A DNA stretch of 64,000 bases from Dioscorea cayenensis subsp. rotundata (GCF_009730915.1 NC_052481.1:2976001-3040000); one strand, 5' to 3'. Shown: positions 10,864-24,249, counted from the stretch's first letter. The notes: generated from the sequence alone by a model not told the origin. Program-made: numbers and translations.

Positions 10864-11456
10864 TTTGTTTAGAAAATTAAAAACATTTTGTCCCAATTCA
10901 TGAGGACCTGGAGAGCTTCACTTCAGTCTTCTTTCTTCTCTGATTGTCCTTGCCATACCTGGCTTTGATTCTCTTGTGTACAGACTGGATTGTACTCATT
11001 GTTCCTTGTTGAATGTTGATAGTGAGAACTTTTGTTCTTTTGCTTGGCCCCTTAGCAGCATTTGCTAGCTATCAAAGGCTGCAATGACCTCACAAAAGAT
11101 AGAGACAAAAGTGACAGGTTAGACAATCAAATTGTCTAAACAAAGGCATGGTCCACTATTTTCATTTTCATGACAGTGAGATGTAAAATATTTATAAGGT
11201 CATATAGAATTACAGAACATGGCCCTCTAGCTGGAAGTTGTTATGAATTAAAATTGGAGTTGGGACAACAGCATATGATTCAGTAGTGAAGGCAGACAAT
11301 GTTCAGTCATCCCGTAAGGTGTGTGTGGTACGCCCGGAAATGTCACAACATTATCATCAGATGGAAGTATGAAATGATCCCTTTCAGATTCATAGCGATA
11401 AAACGTAGAAAACGTAATTGGATGCTCAATTTGCTTCTCAATAGTGGTTTTAATGT
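10864..11456. other. Convergent 3' region between cyclin and PPR gene
   Basis: The two genes point towards each other, so this 0.6 kb should hold both 3' untranslated regions. No additional gene is supported. The frames 11248-11460 and 11299-11640 are shadows at the end of the PPR gene. Confidence 0.55.
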
Positions 11457-14237
11457 TCATCTTCTTCCAGGCACCATTGTGTCGGTATATGAGCTAACCA
11501 GCGACTCATACTCCACATTTTCAAGACATCCCCTTTTTTTTAGCATATCCAAAAACACATGCATGCTCTCCATGTCATTCTGTTCCTTGCAAAGTGCCAG
11601 AAAGTTTGCCACATTCACAGGCTTTGGTCTCCACAAATAATTATGTGTACCTTCAAATGAAGCAGCTTCTTGCAGACAAGACAAAGCTTCAAAGATTTGC
11701 TTCTCAAGGATATACCCTTGTGCAAGTATTTCCCATGTTATTGGTTTCGGTTTCCCACCCTTCTCAACCATGCGGTTGAGGACACTCTTGGCTTTCAAAG
11801 TTAGGCCTTGCCTGGCATACCAACCCATTAGAAGGTTGCAAATCCTTGGGTCAGGAAGTGGTGTGGTGGACAGCCATTCATCAAAGATATTCTCCGCTCC
11901 TTCATTGTCCTGCAACTTGATCAAAGCTGAAAGCATCGCTTGATAGCCAAGATTTAGTATGCTAGGAAAGCTAGACTTGTACCGGCTCCACACCCGAAAT
12001 ATGTCTTCTTTCTTTCCTACAGCCGCATATAACCCGAGTAGATGATTAAAAGATACCCTATTCCTTCCTGTCATTCTGATCTCTGCTTCTTTTAAATAAT
12101 GAAATGCCTTCTCTTTTGCTCCTAGCTTGATATACATGGACGCGAGTGTCGTGTAAGTAGTCCAGTTTGCATTAATGCTACTGTCAGAAGCCATCTGCTC
12201 AAAAACCCATTCCATCTCCTCTAGATTCTCCATTGCTGCACAATTTGTAATCCAGATGTTATAAGAGTATACATCAAGAGGCACATTTCTCTCCCTCATT
12301 TCCTGGATGATCATGTCAATTTTTTCATGTTCTCCAACATTCATGTAAAGCGTCATCATCACATTATAAACTAATGGATCAGTTGCAAAGCCTTTCCTTT
12401 TCATTATATCAACCACAGCTTCTGCTTTTTCCTTCATTCTTGCCTTGCCATAAGCATTTACAAGAGCACCAAAGGTTCGCTTGTCTTTGAAGACCTCGGA
12501 AAGCTGTGAGAAATATTCTTCAGCTCGTGAAATGCCGTGTACTTTGGCAATTAAATCCAACTGTATTGCCAGGTCACTAGAAGTAAAATTAAATCGGGTT
12601 CCTTGGGCACCCATCCATTCATAAACCTGAGAAAACATATGGAATCACAACTTAGTAAAAGCGAAACTACCAAGTAGTTGCTAACACTTTTGGTGCCATT
12701 TTATACCATCAAATGTTAATACCGATATTTTAACTTAAAATCAGTTCTTGACATCACAAATCACACATACTATCCATAGAACTATAATCGATAACTAAGT
12801 GATATCAAGTCTAGCAATACCATGGATGCACACTCACACTCAAGCAGGTGACATCAAGTCTCATATTCATATTGCTAAAGTAACCCACATTCAAGAATTA
12901 CTATTGCTGAACCATTAAATTCTACAGCCAGAAGTTTCTCCATACCAGTCAAATTAGTTCAAAAAAGCATTTTCAGATCATGAAATGAAACCAAGCTTGA
13001 TGCAGGTATCCTATAGTCAAAAATTGGCAAACAATAATCTAATCAGGATAAAAATTGGAAGAAAGATAAAAAAAGATCATTAGGTTGGGTTAAAATCCTA
13101 GAGACAAAGTCAAAACCCATGCAAATAAGAAAAAAGATCAGGATAAGCGAACAAATCACATTGAAATGATAATCCCAATCCACAAAATATTGCAGAGAAA
13201 AGTTATTACCAATCACAAACATCACATCCCTAGTAAGAGGACAAGTAACTCAAAATTACATAGCTTATTTGTTAAAGAATAAGCATGATCAAACCACAAC
13301 CATCGAAGGAAGCTTGAAGAAGCTATGCATAAAGGAACATAACTTCAGATATCAGACAAATAACTGAAATATCATACAAAAAGTTGACATCGCACCAAAG
13401 ATAGTAGCATATGTTAACCAATGGAAAAGAAATATAAGCGGTACGATGAAATTCATCATAGATGGATGTTCAACTTCTTGGGGAGAAAGAGCAAATGTTA
13501 TCCAGCAATTACAACAATCATATGATCAATGGCAAGAAGCACTTATTGCACATAGATTCAGTGCTCCATAAACTGTTATGGAAAAAAAAAAATCCTGAAA
13601 TCAAGTTTTATAATTCACAATTATATGCTCTACCTCTCAGGGAGAAAGAGCAAAATGTTATTCAGCTAACTGAGCACATAGATATCAACAGATGAGGAAT
13701 ACAAACATCAAAGGTACAAACATGATCAATGACTACAAACACTAATCAAGCATCGACTCAGTGGTCCAAAAACCCCTTTTTTATTTTTATTTTTTTGCCT
13801 ATCTAGAAATCAAGTGGCATAATACACAAATTATAAGAGAATAGCTAACAAGATCCACGGACCTCAAGGGCAAGATTAAACCTTCTGAACTTGCGAAGCT
13901 CCTTGGCAACCCGGCAGAGCTCCCACTTGCCAAGCGTCTTCTCCTCAGCCTCCCAACGCTGGAGCACGGCCGCAGTCCCGGCCTCAGGGTCCTCCATCAT
14001 GGCAATCCGGCGGTAAAGCGAGCTCCATTTCAGCGCCTTTTTGTTCTCGTAGTCAACGGTTCCATAGTTGTGGACTTTGGAGATCGAGCATCGAACAAGG
14101 GCGAAATCTCGCCGGCGGCGCAACGGCTCGGAGGTGCACAACTCCCGATGATTAGAGGAGAAGCAAGGATTGTGGAAAACGTAAGGATGAGGAGAGAAGA
14201 CGACTGTGCCGGCGGCCGCGAAGGCGATGAGATGCAT
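11457..14237 (-). CDS. P-class pentatricopeptide repeat protein, probably plastid
   Basis: Two exons, 14237-13863 and 12626-11457, join in phase 0 to give 514 residues. Residues 1 to about 50 are rich in Ser, Arg and Ala with few acids (MHLIAFAAAGTVVFSP...), as in a chloroplast transit peptide. The conserved pre-repeat block ALKWSSLYRRIAMMEDPE and the layout resemble the Arabidopsis At1g02150 type. After it come about eight 35-residue repeats, for example DPLVYNVMMTLYMNVGEHEK and DVYSYNIWITNCAAMENLEE. There is no E, DYW or SMR tail, so it is a P-class protein expected to bind one organelle RNA and stabilise it or aid its translation. The target cannot be told. The 1.24-kb intron (12627-13862) holds no other gene. 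Its 5' leader has a (GA)n tract. Confidence 0.93.
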
Positions 14238-14283
14238 CGTCGGAGCTCGAGCTCGAGCTCTCGCGAGGGTTTACAGGGTTTAG

Positions 14284-14306
14284 TGAGAGAGAGAGAGAGA
14301 GAGAGA
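14284..14306 (-). promoter_or_regulatory. (GA/CT)n tract in the PPR 5' leader
   Basis: The run lies about 47-70 bp upstream of the PPR ATG on the coding strand (CT on the minus strand). It is a possible GAGA-factor site. Position is the only evidence. Confidence 0.45.
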
Positions 14307-14445
14307 GGATAAGGGTTGGAGATCTCGAGGCTTTGAGATTAGGACCTGATGATCAGATGAGAAGACGCATCTCGAGGCATCATATTTTAATTATTTGTGT
14401 AGTTGTTATTATTTCAATAGAGTAAGATTAACAAAATTTTCAACG

Positions 14446-14716
14446 TATAATACCTGAATTGGCCCTTCTATTTTTCTCTCTCTTCTTTTTTGGTCTATCT
14501 ACTCAGAAATGCTCCCAAGTAGTCTCTCTACTTTTGAAAATGGTTCTATTTAATCCTTCTACTCTAAAATAGACTAATTATTTTACTTTATTTTTAAGAG
14601 TATAGGGACTAGATGAGAAAAGATTAAGGATAGAGAGATTAAATTGGGTACACATTTCGGATTAGAGAAACCAAAAGGAAAGAAAAAAAAATAAAGGGAC
14701 CAATTTAGGTATTATA
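14446..14716. mobile_element. MITE with ~28-bp inverted ends
   Basis: The left end, TATAATACCTGAATTGGCCC followed by TTCTATTTTT, pairs with the right end, whose complement reads TATAATACCTAAATTGGTCC followed by CTTTATTTTT. The element is 271 bp with no open frame and sits just upstream of the PPR gene. TA at both edges could be the target duplication of a Tc1/Mariner (Stowaway) type, but the family is not certain. Confidence 0.7.
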
Positions 14717-14739
14717 CCAATTTTCAATAATGTCACTGT

Positions 14740-15274
14740 CATGTGGTAATTCGTGTAAACATGTCTAATCTTGTCGTGTCAAAATAACGATATAACACCA
14801 AAATGCTAGATATAGATACGATTATTAATCATGTTTGTCTTCCGAAACACATACATAACTCATATATAAAGCATGTAACACGATACGACCTATTTAAATT
14901 GCTTAACCCACGACACAACCCATTTAATTTGTTTTTACACAAAATCCATGAACCAACAATGATAACAAACTTGAATTAAATTCAAAATATATTAGTTCAA
15001 AATCCAACAAACATGTATCAATACTTTAAATACTTAAGTACTTAAATATCTAAAATCCAATATAGATATATATAGGCTATAATTACTTTTTTCCTTGTAT
15101 ATTCGTGTAAATTGTATCTTACGCATGTTGACACATTTACGACATGAAACCATTTAATTTAAACATGTTTTATTCATGTCGACCAATTTACGACACGAAC
15201 CCAATTATACTAAACCCATACACACTTTAAACTATGTCATAATTGTATCAATACCCATTTTGCCACCCCTATTT
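14740..15274. mobile_element. Decayed hAT-like repeat (low confidence)
   Basis: The right edge at 15258-15274 is the complement of AGGGGTGGCAAAATGGG, the usual start of plant hAT elements. Inside are several CGTGT/GACACGA words (CGACATGAAACC, ACGACACGAACCC) common in such repeats. I could not find a matching left end or an 8-bp duplication. From 15275 to 15370 is AT-rich with no signal. Confidence 0.3.
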
Positions 15275-15369
15275 TCCACTCTACTTTTTCTTTTTCTTAA
15301 AAAAAAAACATTTTTATTTAATTTTATAATAATCTATAAAATATTTAAAGACAAAATAGCCCTAGTGGT

Positions 15370-18300
15370 CTATAGATTCACATAGATTTGAAAAAAAAAA
15401 TTGTTGACATATGTTTCAAATTGTATTCCAAGACAACCAAAATCAGTTTTTAAAATAAAATGATCAAAGAAGAACAAAATATATGCATATATAGTCATAA
15501 GAGAAAAATAAAATAAAATAAAATTGAAGAAGAAACAAAGCCAACCATCATTCATAGAGTTACCAAACAGTAACATAAACCAATGATGTATGATTAAATG
15601 AGTTTGCATTCGATCTCCGGCCGAACTAATCGGACCTGTTGTTCTTTGTTTCATGTCAGTATGCAGGTTGATATTCATAAGCAGATCGAATTTGCGCCTA
15701 AAGCCAGAAATATCAGTCTTTCTGCATTTTCTTTTCAAGCTCGTCATCACATTGTTCGACGCTGTACATTTCAAAGATGAAAGCTGTGAAAATTAACCCG
15801 AATAGTTTTGGTATCAACTAGCAAACGGTCGTTTCATCGATGCCATGTTTAGATGTTTTTTGGTGTTTCACATCCTGATACAAATTAAAAGAAGAAATAA
15901 GTTCAGAAGACTGTTTGCAAGCATGTTAAAAGTTTGCCGTGCAGATCGACTCGTACCTTCAACTGTTCATATTGCTCTACCCATCGAGCTTTTTCGGTAT
16001 TATTGAGCACAAGATTCTTCAAATTGTTGCATTCTTTGGCATCGACTCCGGACAGGGAGAGATCAAAGATACCTTCGAGAAGGAGTTGCTGGAAACAATG
16101 CAAGTCCTCCAGGAATTGAGGACTGAAGAACATACTCTTAAGGCTGCCATTATAGACAAAAGTATCGAGATGATTGGAAAAAATTTATTGAATGTATGTT
16201 ATTAAACCAACAATGAAATAAAAATAGAATGAACCTTGTCTGAGTTTTGGCAGTGTCAGCAGAGGGCAGGAATTTTATCAGTAGCTGTTGCTCTTCGTCA
16301 GAAAAAAGACTCGAGAAAGCCTCGAAGCTAATAACATCCTACTCCAAGAATATAAAATATCAATTTGAACAAAAAGATAAGCATTCTAATAAACATTTGT
16401 TTCGGTATCATGAGAACAAAACTTGAAGGTCAAATCTTACTTTTAGATCGATGCGACTCAAGGGTGAATCTCTGCCTTGCAAAACATACAACTTCTCGCA
16501 TTCAGAAATATCACTGTGAAGGTATCGAACTGTTTATATTCATTTCGAACTCACAGCGGTTCTAAGAGTAGCATTAGGGTAATTAGAGGATGGAGGAGAG
16601 GTGCAACCACTTCAGCAGCAAGTTGATTTCCTTGTCGTATTTATTTAGATTTATGTAAACAAGTGCAAACAAGTGAACATAGACAATAGATTCAAAATGG
16701 TCAGGCAAACAAGTGCAAACATCAGTGAACAATTAACCAAAGATGATTCTACAGATAATAGACAAAAGATTTTTATTTTTTGGCTCAATAGCATTCATAA
16801 TTTAATAATCATAAAGAAACAACCATGAAATTAATATTCAAGTAAAAGATCGAATTCATTTTTCATATATTCTAAGTCAACTATCTAGAAATTAATGAGC
16901 CAGAGAAAGACTCAGTCTTGGACTGGAAAATAAAAATTCGATAACTGAAGCAAACAACTGGCATGATATTATGTCTGCTGATCATTGTAGTTTGATGATG
17001 TTAAGCAATGAATTAACAATTCTTTAAAATGAAAATGCATACAAGGACACATAGCAAAACAAGAAGAGACAATTAAAAAGGAAAATGTTTGTGCTTGCTT
17101 GTGGCATACACTAACCTTGTATACACCTTGTTTTCATTGTACAACTTGTCATTGATAGGAAAAGAGCTTGCTTCTGATTCCTCCTCTACAACTTTTGAGT
17201 TCGGAAGCCTAATGAGAACGCCACCATGGCCGATTTCAGCCGAGGCACTCAGATTTTCATTTTCATAAAGGAGATCACTGTCAGTGATTTCCGAAATGTT
17301 TGATGACTGCTGTTCGCACATAATGGAATATAGATCCCTTCTTAGCTTTTCAACCGAAGAGGGCTTTGGCCGAGGAATGCATGCTCTTTTCCTTGATGGA
17401 ACTACTGGTTCCCAGACAACCGATTGCTGTGAAGCTAAAAGAATAATGTACAAACATAAGTCAGTAACAGCAGAATATCAGTTTGAAGAAAATAAGTAAA
17501 ACATTAGTAAAAGTAAGAATCATATCCAAGCTTAAGAGAGAAATGAACTTAAGATAAGCTGATGCAGGTACAAAGAAAAAGGCTGAATCCTTGAACAATC
17601 AATATAGAATAAAATCAAGCACCAGAACACAATGGTAAAGACATTAAACAAAAGTAAGAAAGCAGTAACTTAAAACTTATATGCAGAGGGTAAATGCAAC
17701 TGATAGGACCATAAAAATGAGAAAGAAAAAATGCTTAATTACCGAAAGTTGAACCATAATATTATTTCATATTCATTCGATCCACTCAATTTTAGGCAAC
17801 TAACCTAGTAGAGCTAAAGGAAAAGAATGAACAGACATAAATGTCGAATTACATTTTCCTCCAATCCAAATTATTATAATGTGCTAATAGCTCAAAATAA
17901 TAAGCTTGGGATTCCTTTAATTACCGCGTAACTTCACAAGATAATTAGTAAACAGAGAAAGGCTTCGAGACCTGTCAAATCATTCATATCTGATGCGGCA
18001 AAATATGCACAACCCTCTGAAAAAGATATCGCTGATCCAGAACTGGATCGATTGCTAACATCTTCGTCAAAAAATTTTTGGAAGTTTTGTCCACAATATG
18101 GTGTTTCATGTTCAATTTCTTCGGTAACATTCTCTTGCATCCTTCTGTGAATTCTCTGCTCCTTGATCTTAGATGAAAAAATTTTCAGTTTGGGTGCTTC
18201 AGGCACTTTAGTTCCCTCCAGGTTCTTATGTTCACGAGCTTGAAATGGGAAGTAGTTTGTCAGTGTGCCCTTTGTTCTCCATCTCGACCCACAAGCATTG

Positions 18301-19439
18301 CATAACACTGGTTTTTCTGGTGGTCCATTACGCCAAAGAGGAGTACCTGTTGCATGAATTTAAAGCACAAAACCATAACATAAGATACAAAACTGACACA
18401 TACCATTCAAATATTACCTAGTTCTTTTGTTATCAAAAGAAAGCAATCATCCGGAGATGTGCTTGTTAAAGATAAACACAAAGGAACCAATTGACAACAA
18501 ATCGCTAATTTGATAGAGATTAGAAAGACTTGACAATACACCATCCAACCAAATATTTATATAGCACAGTTCACATTAATTTGTTATTCTAAATGTAAAC
18601 ATCTTGCAAACATAAGTGAGTGAGAACTAAGAGACAAGATGCATTAACAACAAGCAAAGTGTCATTCAGATGACAAGCACTGAATTAATCTAAAGATAAT
18701 GATATTGAAGTGTCTTTCAGATGACAAGCAAAGTAGAACAGATCCACAAAATTTGAAGTACTACCTTATCCAAGAAATTTTAGAGAACATCAATAGGAGT
18801 GAAATTTGAGATCTGCATTGCTAAACCATAGAGAGCTCCTAAGAGCAAACACCTTCATATGTATGGAACCAAATTATTTACACAAATTCATTGTAATCCT
18901 AAAATTCACACAAAAAAATCTTCTTGTGGGTGAAGTCAAAGACTGAATAACAAAGTCTTTCTCTTGGAAAAATTTGTGTTAATTCATGCTCATTCATTCA
19001 AAACCACAGAAAGAAATCATCAAGGACCATGTTAATTCCCTCAAACAAGTCCTGTATGAGGATGACAGCCCATCAGACCCTCTCACAGAGTAGTTCAACC
19101 AGCAAACACCAAAAAAGGGGTCAAATTAAGAACATTAAGACCACCAGGTAGGAGTATAATCAAGAAGTGAGCCCCAATACACACACAAACACAAACAAGG
19201 AATGGAAAACATGTAAAGAATGCAACCAAACTGGAAGAAGAAGAAGAAGAAGAAGAAAATGAACAATTGTTAACATGTTCATCCACTTTAAGGTTGCAGA
19301 AAACAGATCCAAATTCCTCCATACTTCAAAAACAACCAATCAACAAAAAGAAAGAAAGAAAAATAAAGAAAAAGAAGAAGAATTGGAACAAGAGCTCACT
19401 TGTGGCTCCACAGTGATGGCAAGGCCCCTGCTTTCCCAT
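15370..19439 (-). CDS. GATA26: GATA zinc finger / DEUBAD protein (GATA26/27-like)
   Basis: Exons that join in phase: 19439-19400, 18346-17972, 17434-17116, 16513-16441, 16338-16235, 16143-15957 and 15874-15827, then probably 15783 onward. Exons 1-2 build the finger [20 protein letters not shown]...LCNACG, that is C-X2-C-X18-C-X2-C, split by the intron in codon 14. Exon 3 has the conserved VPSRKRACIPRPKPS block. Exons 4-6 give LQGRDSPLSRIDLK, then SFEAFSSLFSDEEQQLLIKFLP and FLEDLHCFQQLLLEGIF, a DEUBAD domain as in ASX-like chromatin proteins. Members are nuclear and presumed transcription regulators. The 3' end is unsure. Reading into exon 8 gives VMTSLKRKCRKTD, which resembles the family, but its tail becomes hydrophobic and AT-rich. 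If exon 7 is not spliced, the protein stops at 15818 (384 residues). Confidence 0.85.
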
Positions 19440-19735
19440 GCCAAACTCAAAACAAAAATAATGAAAATAATGGACCAAAAAAGAAAAAGAAGAAAGAACT
19501 AGACAAAATTCTCAACAAAGAAACATATAAATGTATGTAGATAATTCTCTAAAGCCTTGATAGAAGGTCCTTTTGTCTTGGAAAAAAAAAAAAGGAAAGA
19601 AAAAGAGGAAGAGAGAAAGAAGGTGCATGTACGTGGTGTGGTAGTTCGTTTAATCCCACACAACACAAAGAAGAAGAGAAGAAGAAGATGATGATGATGA
19701 AGAAGAAAAGTAAACAGTAGAATCCAATGGAATGA

Positions 19736-19883
19736 AAGAGAGAGAGAGAGAGAGTGAGTTTTTACAGAGAGAGTGAAGGCGAGGAGGAATCCATTAAATA
19801 TAGAGAGAAGGGGGGGGTGAGGAAAAGGAAAGAAAGGTGCCTCCTTTTCAATGTTTTGTGTGGGAGTGTGTGACGACCTGCTT

Positions 19884-19919
<36 letters not shown>
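19736..19919 (-). promoter_or_regulatory. GA/CT-rich leader or promoter of the GATA gene
   Basis: Two pure tracts, (GA)n at 19736-19754 and (CT)n at 19886-19919, lie 300-480 bp upstream of the GATA start codon. On the minus strand the first is a CT run and the second a GA run. They are opposite-sense repeats about 130 bp apart and could pair as well as bind GAGA factors. Confidence 0.4.
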
Positions 19920-19922
<3 letters not shown>

Positions 19923-20542
19923 TGTTTGTTCTTTTTCAATTCTACGGCTCCCTCACGTGATCTGCGCGTGATTAACGTCTTGCCTCCCTCACTACCACAC
20001 TTGACAGTATAAAATGTTCTGTTATTTTATTTTTTTAATTATTCCTTTTATCTTTCTTATCTGTTGAAAATGATATCCAAATACTGAGATTTAATGGCCA
20101 AGCATTAGTGTGTGTTTCTCTTATTCTGAAGAGTGACACAACTGATGTTCTAAATTCTAATCAACGGAAAAACATTTGAAAATTGGCCACCTTATCACTC
20201 TAAACAGTTTGATCACAACATCCAACAACCAAGCTTAAAATAATTAACAATATATATATATATATGAATGCACAGCACAAAGAGAAGTGAGAGAGAGAGA
20301 GAGAGAGAGAGCCAGAGAAGTTGTTGAAACTTTTGAGTCAAAAGGTATTTATTACATATCTAAAGAAAAAGCTATTAACAGTCATCACCACCTGAAATCT
20401 AAACTTTGGGCCTTCACATAGTTTTGAAGATACTGTTGTTTCAACATAAGAGGTAAAGAAGAATCATCTCAAAATGCACTATCAGAAGAAGCATTTCCAC
20501 TGTCCAGAGAGGAAACAGTGGAAAGACCAAGCCTAGTGTTGT
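19920..20542. other. Spacer between GATA gene and Bax inhibitor-1
   Basis: Upstream sequence of the GATA gene and the 3' side of Bax inhibitor-1. It contains a short (TA)n at about 20251-20264 and a (GA)n run at 20289-20311. No additional gene is seen. Confidence 0.5.
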
Positions 20543-23500
20543 TTAAGATGATCTCTTCTTCTTCTTCCTTTCATTCTCCTCCTTCCTCAGCTGTGCAAAG
20601 AAGTGGTAACATAAGTAAGATGAGCATTAGTATAAAAGATTAACAATAACAACTCTACCACCAGCTTACCATGATTTCTACAATTCTAGCAAACACGGCT
20701 ACAAAATCAGTGAACAGAAGGAGAGCATGCTGCACATAGTCAAGGTCTCCGTTATGACCCCTCTCAATAATGTACTGTGTGTCGAACACAATGTACCCGA
20801 GGAATACCACCAGTCCAAAGTAGAGCTGCAGAAGGTAACATCGGTAAAGAAACATCACATGGCAAATAACAAGATGAAAAACTGTGTTTTAGCGTTTTGA
20901 TGGAGATTAGTTGAATTACCTCAACAGTGTAGGCAAGGGAAGAACCAAAGATTATAGTGGCAATACCAAGCCAGAGGAGAATAGTAAGGCAAGATGACAG
21001 AATGCCTCCCAAGAAAAGGAACTCCCGGCGCTTAGCTATAATAGCAGCTCCCGAGAAACATCCAAAGGCGATAGCAGTGCCAACAAATGCAGTCACCAGT
21101 ATGCTACAAGTTCAGCACAAAGAGAACAGAAATGTGAGTTACCAACTTATTTGGTATGATTACACAATAAGAGCTCTGCATAGTTAACATTGTGGACTTC
21201 TCCGAATAAAAACAAAAGGGTAGACAGCCATTCACACATCCATCCAAAGGTCTTCAAACTTAAGTGTTATGAATATAAGGACATAGAAAAGGATCTCATT
21301 TTGGTCCACCACTGGGGCACAATAATGCTGAAAGACGGATGAAACTCATTGAAACATCATATTAAAGATAATTGACCACTGACTCATGTTCGTGCTTGCG
21401 GAGGAAATATACAATAATCCAAGACCTCTACATTACCGAATATACCTCCTTGTACTATAACTGAGATGGAGTTAAAAATACAAAGTTTTTAGTAGTGACC
21501 CTTACTGAAATTTCCAGTTTCTTAAATAATAATACTGCTTAATTGCAGCATTCATGGGACTGAGCTTAACACATTCAGATAGGTATTGCTGTACTAGTAG
21601 CATAATCTTGAAAACATTTAAGCAAAATGCAAACATAGACAACATAACTGCACAAAACTACAAATATAAAAGACAAGTATACCATCTCAATGATAAACAG
21701 TTACTATGCAGAAAAGCAACAACAACACAAAGCTAGAACTAAATACACCTATATGAACACAAATAAATCACACTGTAATAATCACACAACATGCCGGTGT
21801 TTCACAGTACAAAGAAATCAATAATTAAATATAACTGAGATCCTAAACAACAGGCAGAACATGTATATCCGCACCTTGCATAGAAAGGCAAAGCAAGAAC
21901 ACCAAGAGAGAGGCGAAGATGGATCAGTATGAACAAAGAGTATACATAAATTAATGCACTAATTACACAGAAAGTAATAAGCAACAAAAATAACTATACA
22001 ATTAAACATGTAACACACATTTTAAAAAAAATACCCTGTAACTAAACATCACTGAGATCCTGAAATACAGGCAAATCGTGTAGCTGATACACACATATTG
22101 CACAAAAAAACATTGCAAGAGCACAAATCAAGGGGCAAAGATGCATCATCATGAGCACATACCAGAAATGAATAAATGTTCTCATTACAAAATTGTAATT
22201 CACAATATAAATAACTCTATAATGAGACCAATACTATGCAGACATAGGCAATTTCATAGCTGAGAACCTCAAATGCATGCAAATCATGTAACCCATACAC
22301 ACCTATTGCTTTGAAAAGCAAAGCAAGAAACCAAGATTCATCACTACGAACAAACAGTAGGCATGAATGAAGGTACTATTTACACAGAATACAATCCACA
22401 ATCAATAAACTGTATAACTATTGGACAAATAATACACAAATAAAAACAACACCACGACTATACATCACTGAGAACCCCAAACACAGGCAAATCATCAAAC
22501 TGATACACATGCAATTCAGTAGACTAAGATAACTCAAGAAGCAAGCCAACCAACATAAAGGAGAATGAGCAGAACATTACCTTGGATTCACTTCAATAGC
22601 CACTTCTACCAGAAGACCAAAAACAGCCCCATATGAGAGGGCAGACACCATCAAAAGACCAAATTTCTTCCTCTGCCATCACATGAAAGTCAAATAAACA
22701 TCAATATAAATCAGACAACAAATCACATATCAACAGAAAGCATATTGTAATCAAGAATAAAATCACACCTCTTCCTGTGGTGGTGAGAATATCAACCACA
22801 TCCCAGTCCCAAGAAATCCTAAAGCAGTCAGTAATCCCCCAATGTTGAACAAGATATGCAAGTAAGATCCCACAGCAGCAGAAGCTAAGGCACAACATAG
22901 TGTCAGGTATACCTGCATCATCAAACACCATCAGAATTCAATGTCCAAATTCAAAACCCTAAAAAGGGCTTATAAAAGCCCTAAGATCACTATTTCAAGA
23001 TAAAGACAAGATCCCCAATCAAAACCCCAGGAATTCCTTGAGAATACCCTGAGATCACGATTCCATGACAATCGAGCAAAAAATCAGCGAAATAGTAAGA
23101 AATAATCGCGCGTCTACCAATCCATGTACCAAATCACTCAAGGAACAATCTGAATAAGAAAGAACAAGATCCGAGTCCAAGAATCAACAAACCCCTCAAG
23201 AAAAAGAGAACCATAACTTAACAAAATAAGGGTTTCCATCCAAAAATCCCAAGGTCACAAGATCCCAATTCCAAACCCTAGCAACTCCTAAGATCACGAA
23301 CACTAGATAACTCAAACAACAATCAAAATAAGCGATAATTCCAAGAAAAGAACAAATGTAAATCAAACAAAAAGATAACGCCAGATTAACAAAAATATGT
23401 GACTCAATTTCAAAAATTACCCATAAAACAACGACAAAACAAACAAATCAAAAGAAAAAAATCGCAGAAAAATTAAGATTAAGAAAACTTACAAGCTTGA

Positions 23501-23594
23501 GGTGATTCTGCACAACTGGAGAGATTTCTCGAAGATTCTTGAGGGAGTCATAGCTCCACGACGACGATGGTGTAGACTGGAAGAAGGAATCCAT
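20543..23594 (-). CDS. BI-1: Bax inhibitor-1 (BI-1)
   Basis: Six exons close exactly in phase: 23594-23493, 22912-22769, 22672-22581, 21103-20920, 20825-20670 and 20590-20543, giving 241 residues (family about 245). BI-1 is an ER membrane protein that restrains programmed cell death and tunes ER calcium release. Visible features: N-terminal SWSYDSLKNLREISP, a run of about seven hydrophobic helices (AAVGSYLHILFNIGG, ALSYGAVFGLLVEVAI, AFVGTAIAFGCFSGAA, FLGGILSSCLTILLWLG), the conserved VFDTQYIIERG, HALLLFTDFVAVFARI, and a basic tail NERKKKKRSS that in homologues binds calmodulin. Intron 3 is 1.48 kb and carries a degenerate tandem repeat. The upstream (TA)n at 23694-23710 is in the promoter. 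Confidence 0.96.
21834..22580. repeat. Degenerate ~210-bp tandem repeat inside BI-1 intron 3
   Basis: A unit beginning ACTGAGATCCT...CAGGCAAATC and continuing through GCAAAGCAAGAACACC and a TTACACAGAA segment recurs from about 21834, 22051, 22259 and 22466. The spacings are 217, 208 and 207 bp. The last copy is cut by exon 3. Copies differ widely, so the array is old. Confidence 0.65.
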
Positions 23595-24218
23595 GGCGAA
23601 CGAACGAACGATCGAGCGAATCGAGCGAACAAAGACGAAGACTTGAGAACCTAAAAAAGAGAACTTTGCGATTGAAATGAAAGGACCTCTAAATATATAT
23701 ATATATATATAAGCACTGAAAAAGAAAGGCTTAATTACCAAACTGCCACTCAGCAACCGCCTTGAATTATCTAGAAAAGTCCAGAAATTTACGAATATTT
23801 ATTAATTTATTGGTTGGAACACGTCATGCCTTATTTTTATAATTATTTTTATTATTGGATATATATTTAATGCAGCTTAAATCTTAATGAGAAATTAAAT
23901 ATATATTTTTAGAAATTAGACTTTGTGGTCATTTAGGTTACGTGGGAGAAGATTATTGGCTTGACTACGTGTTAAGTTGGTTTATCAATGATTATTTTAT
24001 TAATTTAAATAATTATTAAAAAAATATTTTTTTTAAACTCATTCCGATTATTTTTCCTTCCTATCCAATGTCCAACATTAAATCTAAATTTAGAATAAAA
24101 CATTTATTAAAAATTTTTTGAATATCTATTAACAATTGAATCCCTGTTAAATTTTTAATAACTGATAAAAGTTTAAATTACAAGTGAAAGCATATTTTTA
24201 AGCACGCTATTATTATTA

Positions 24219-24249
<31 letters not shown>

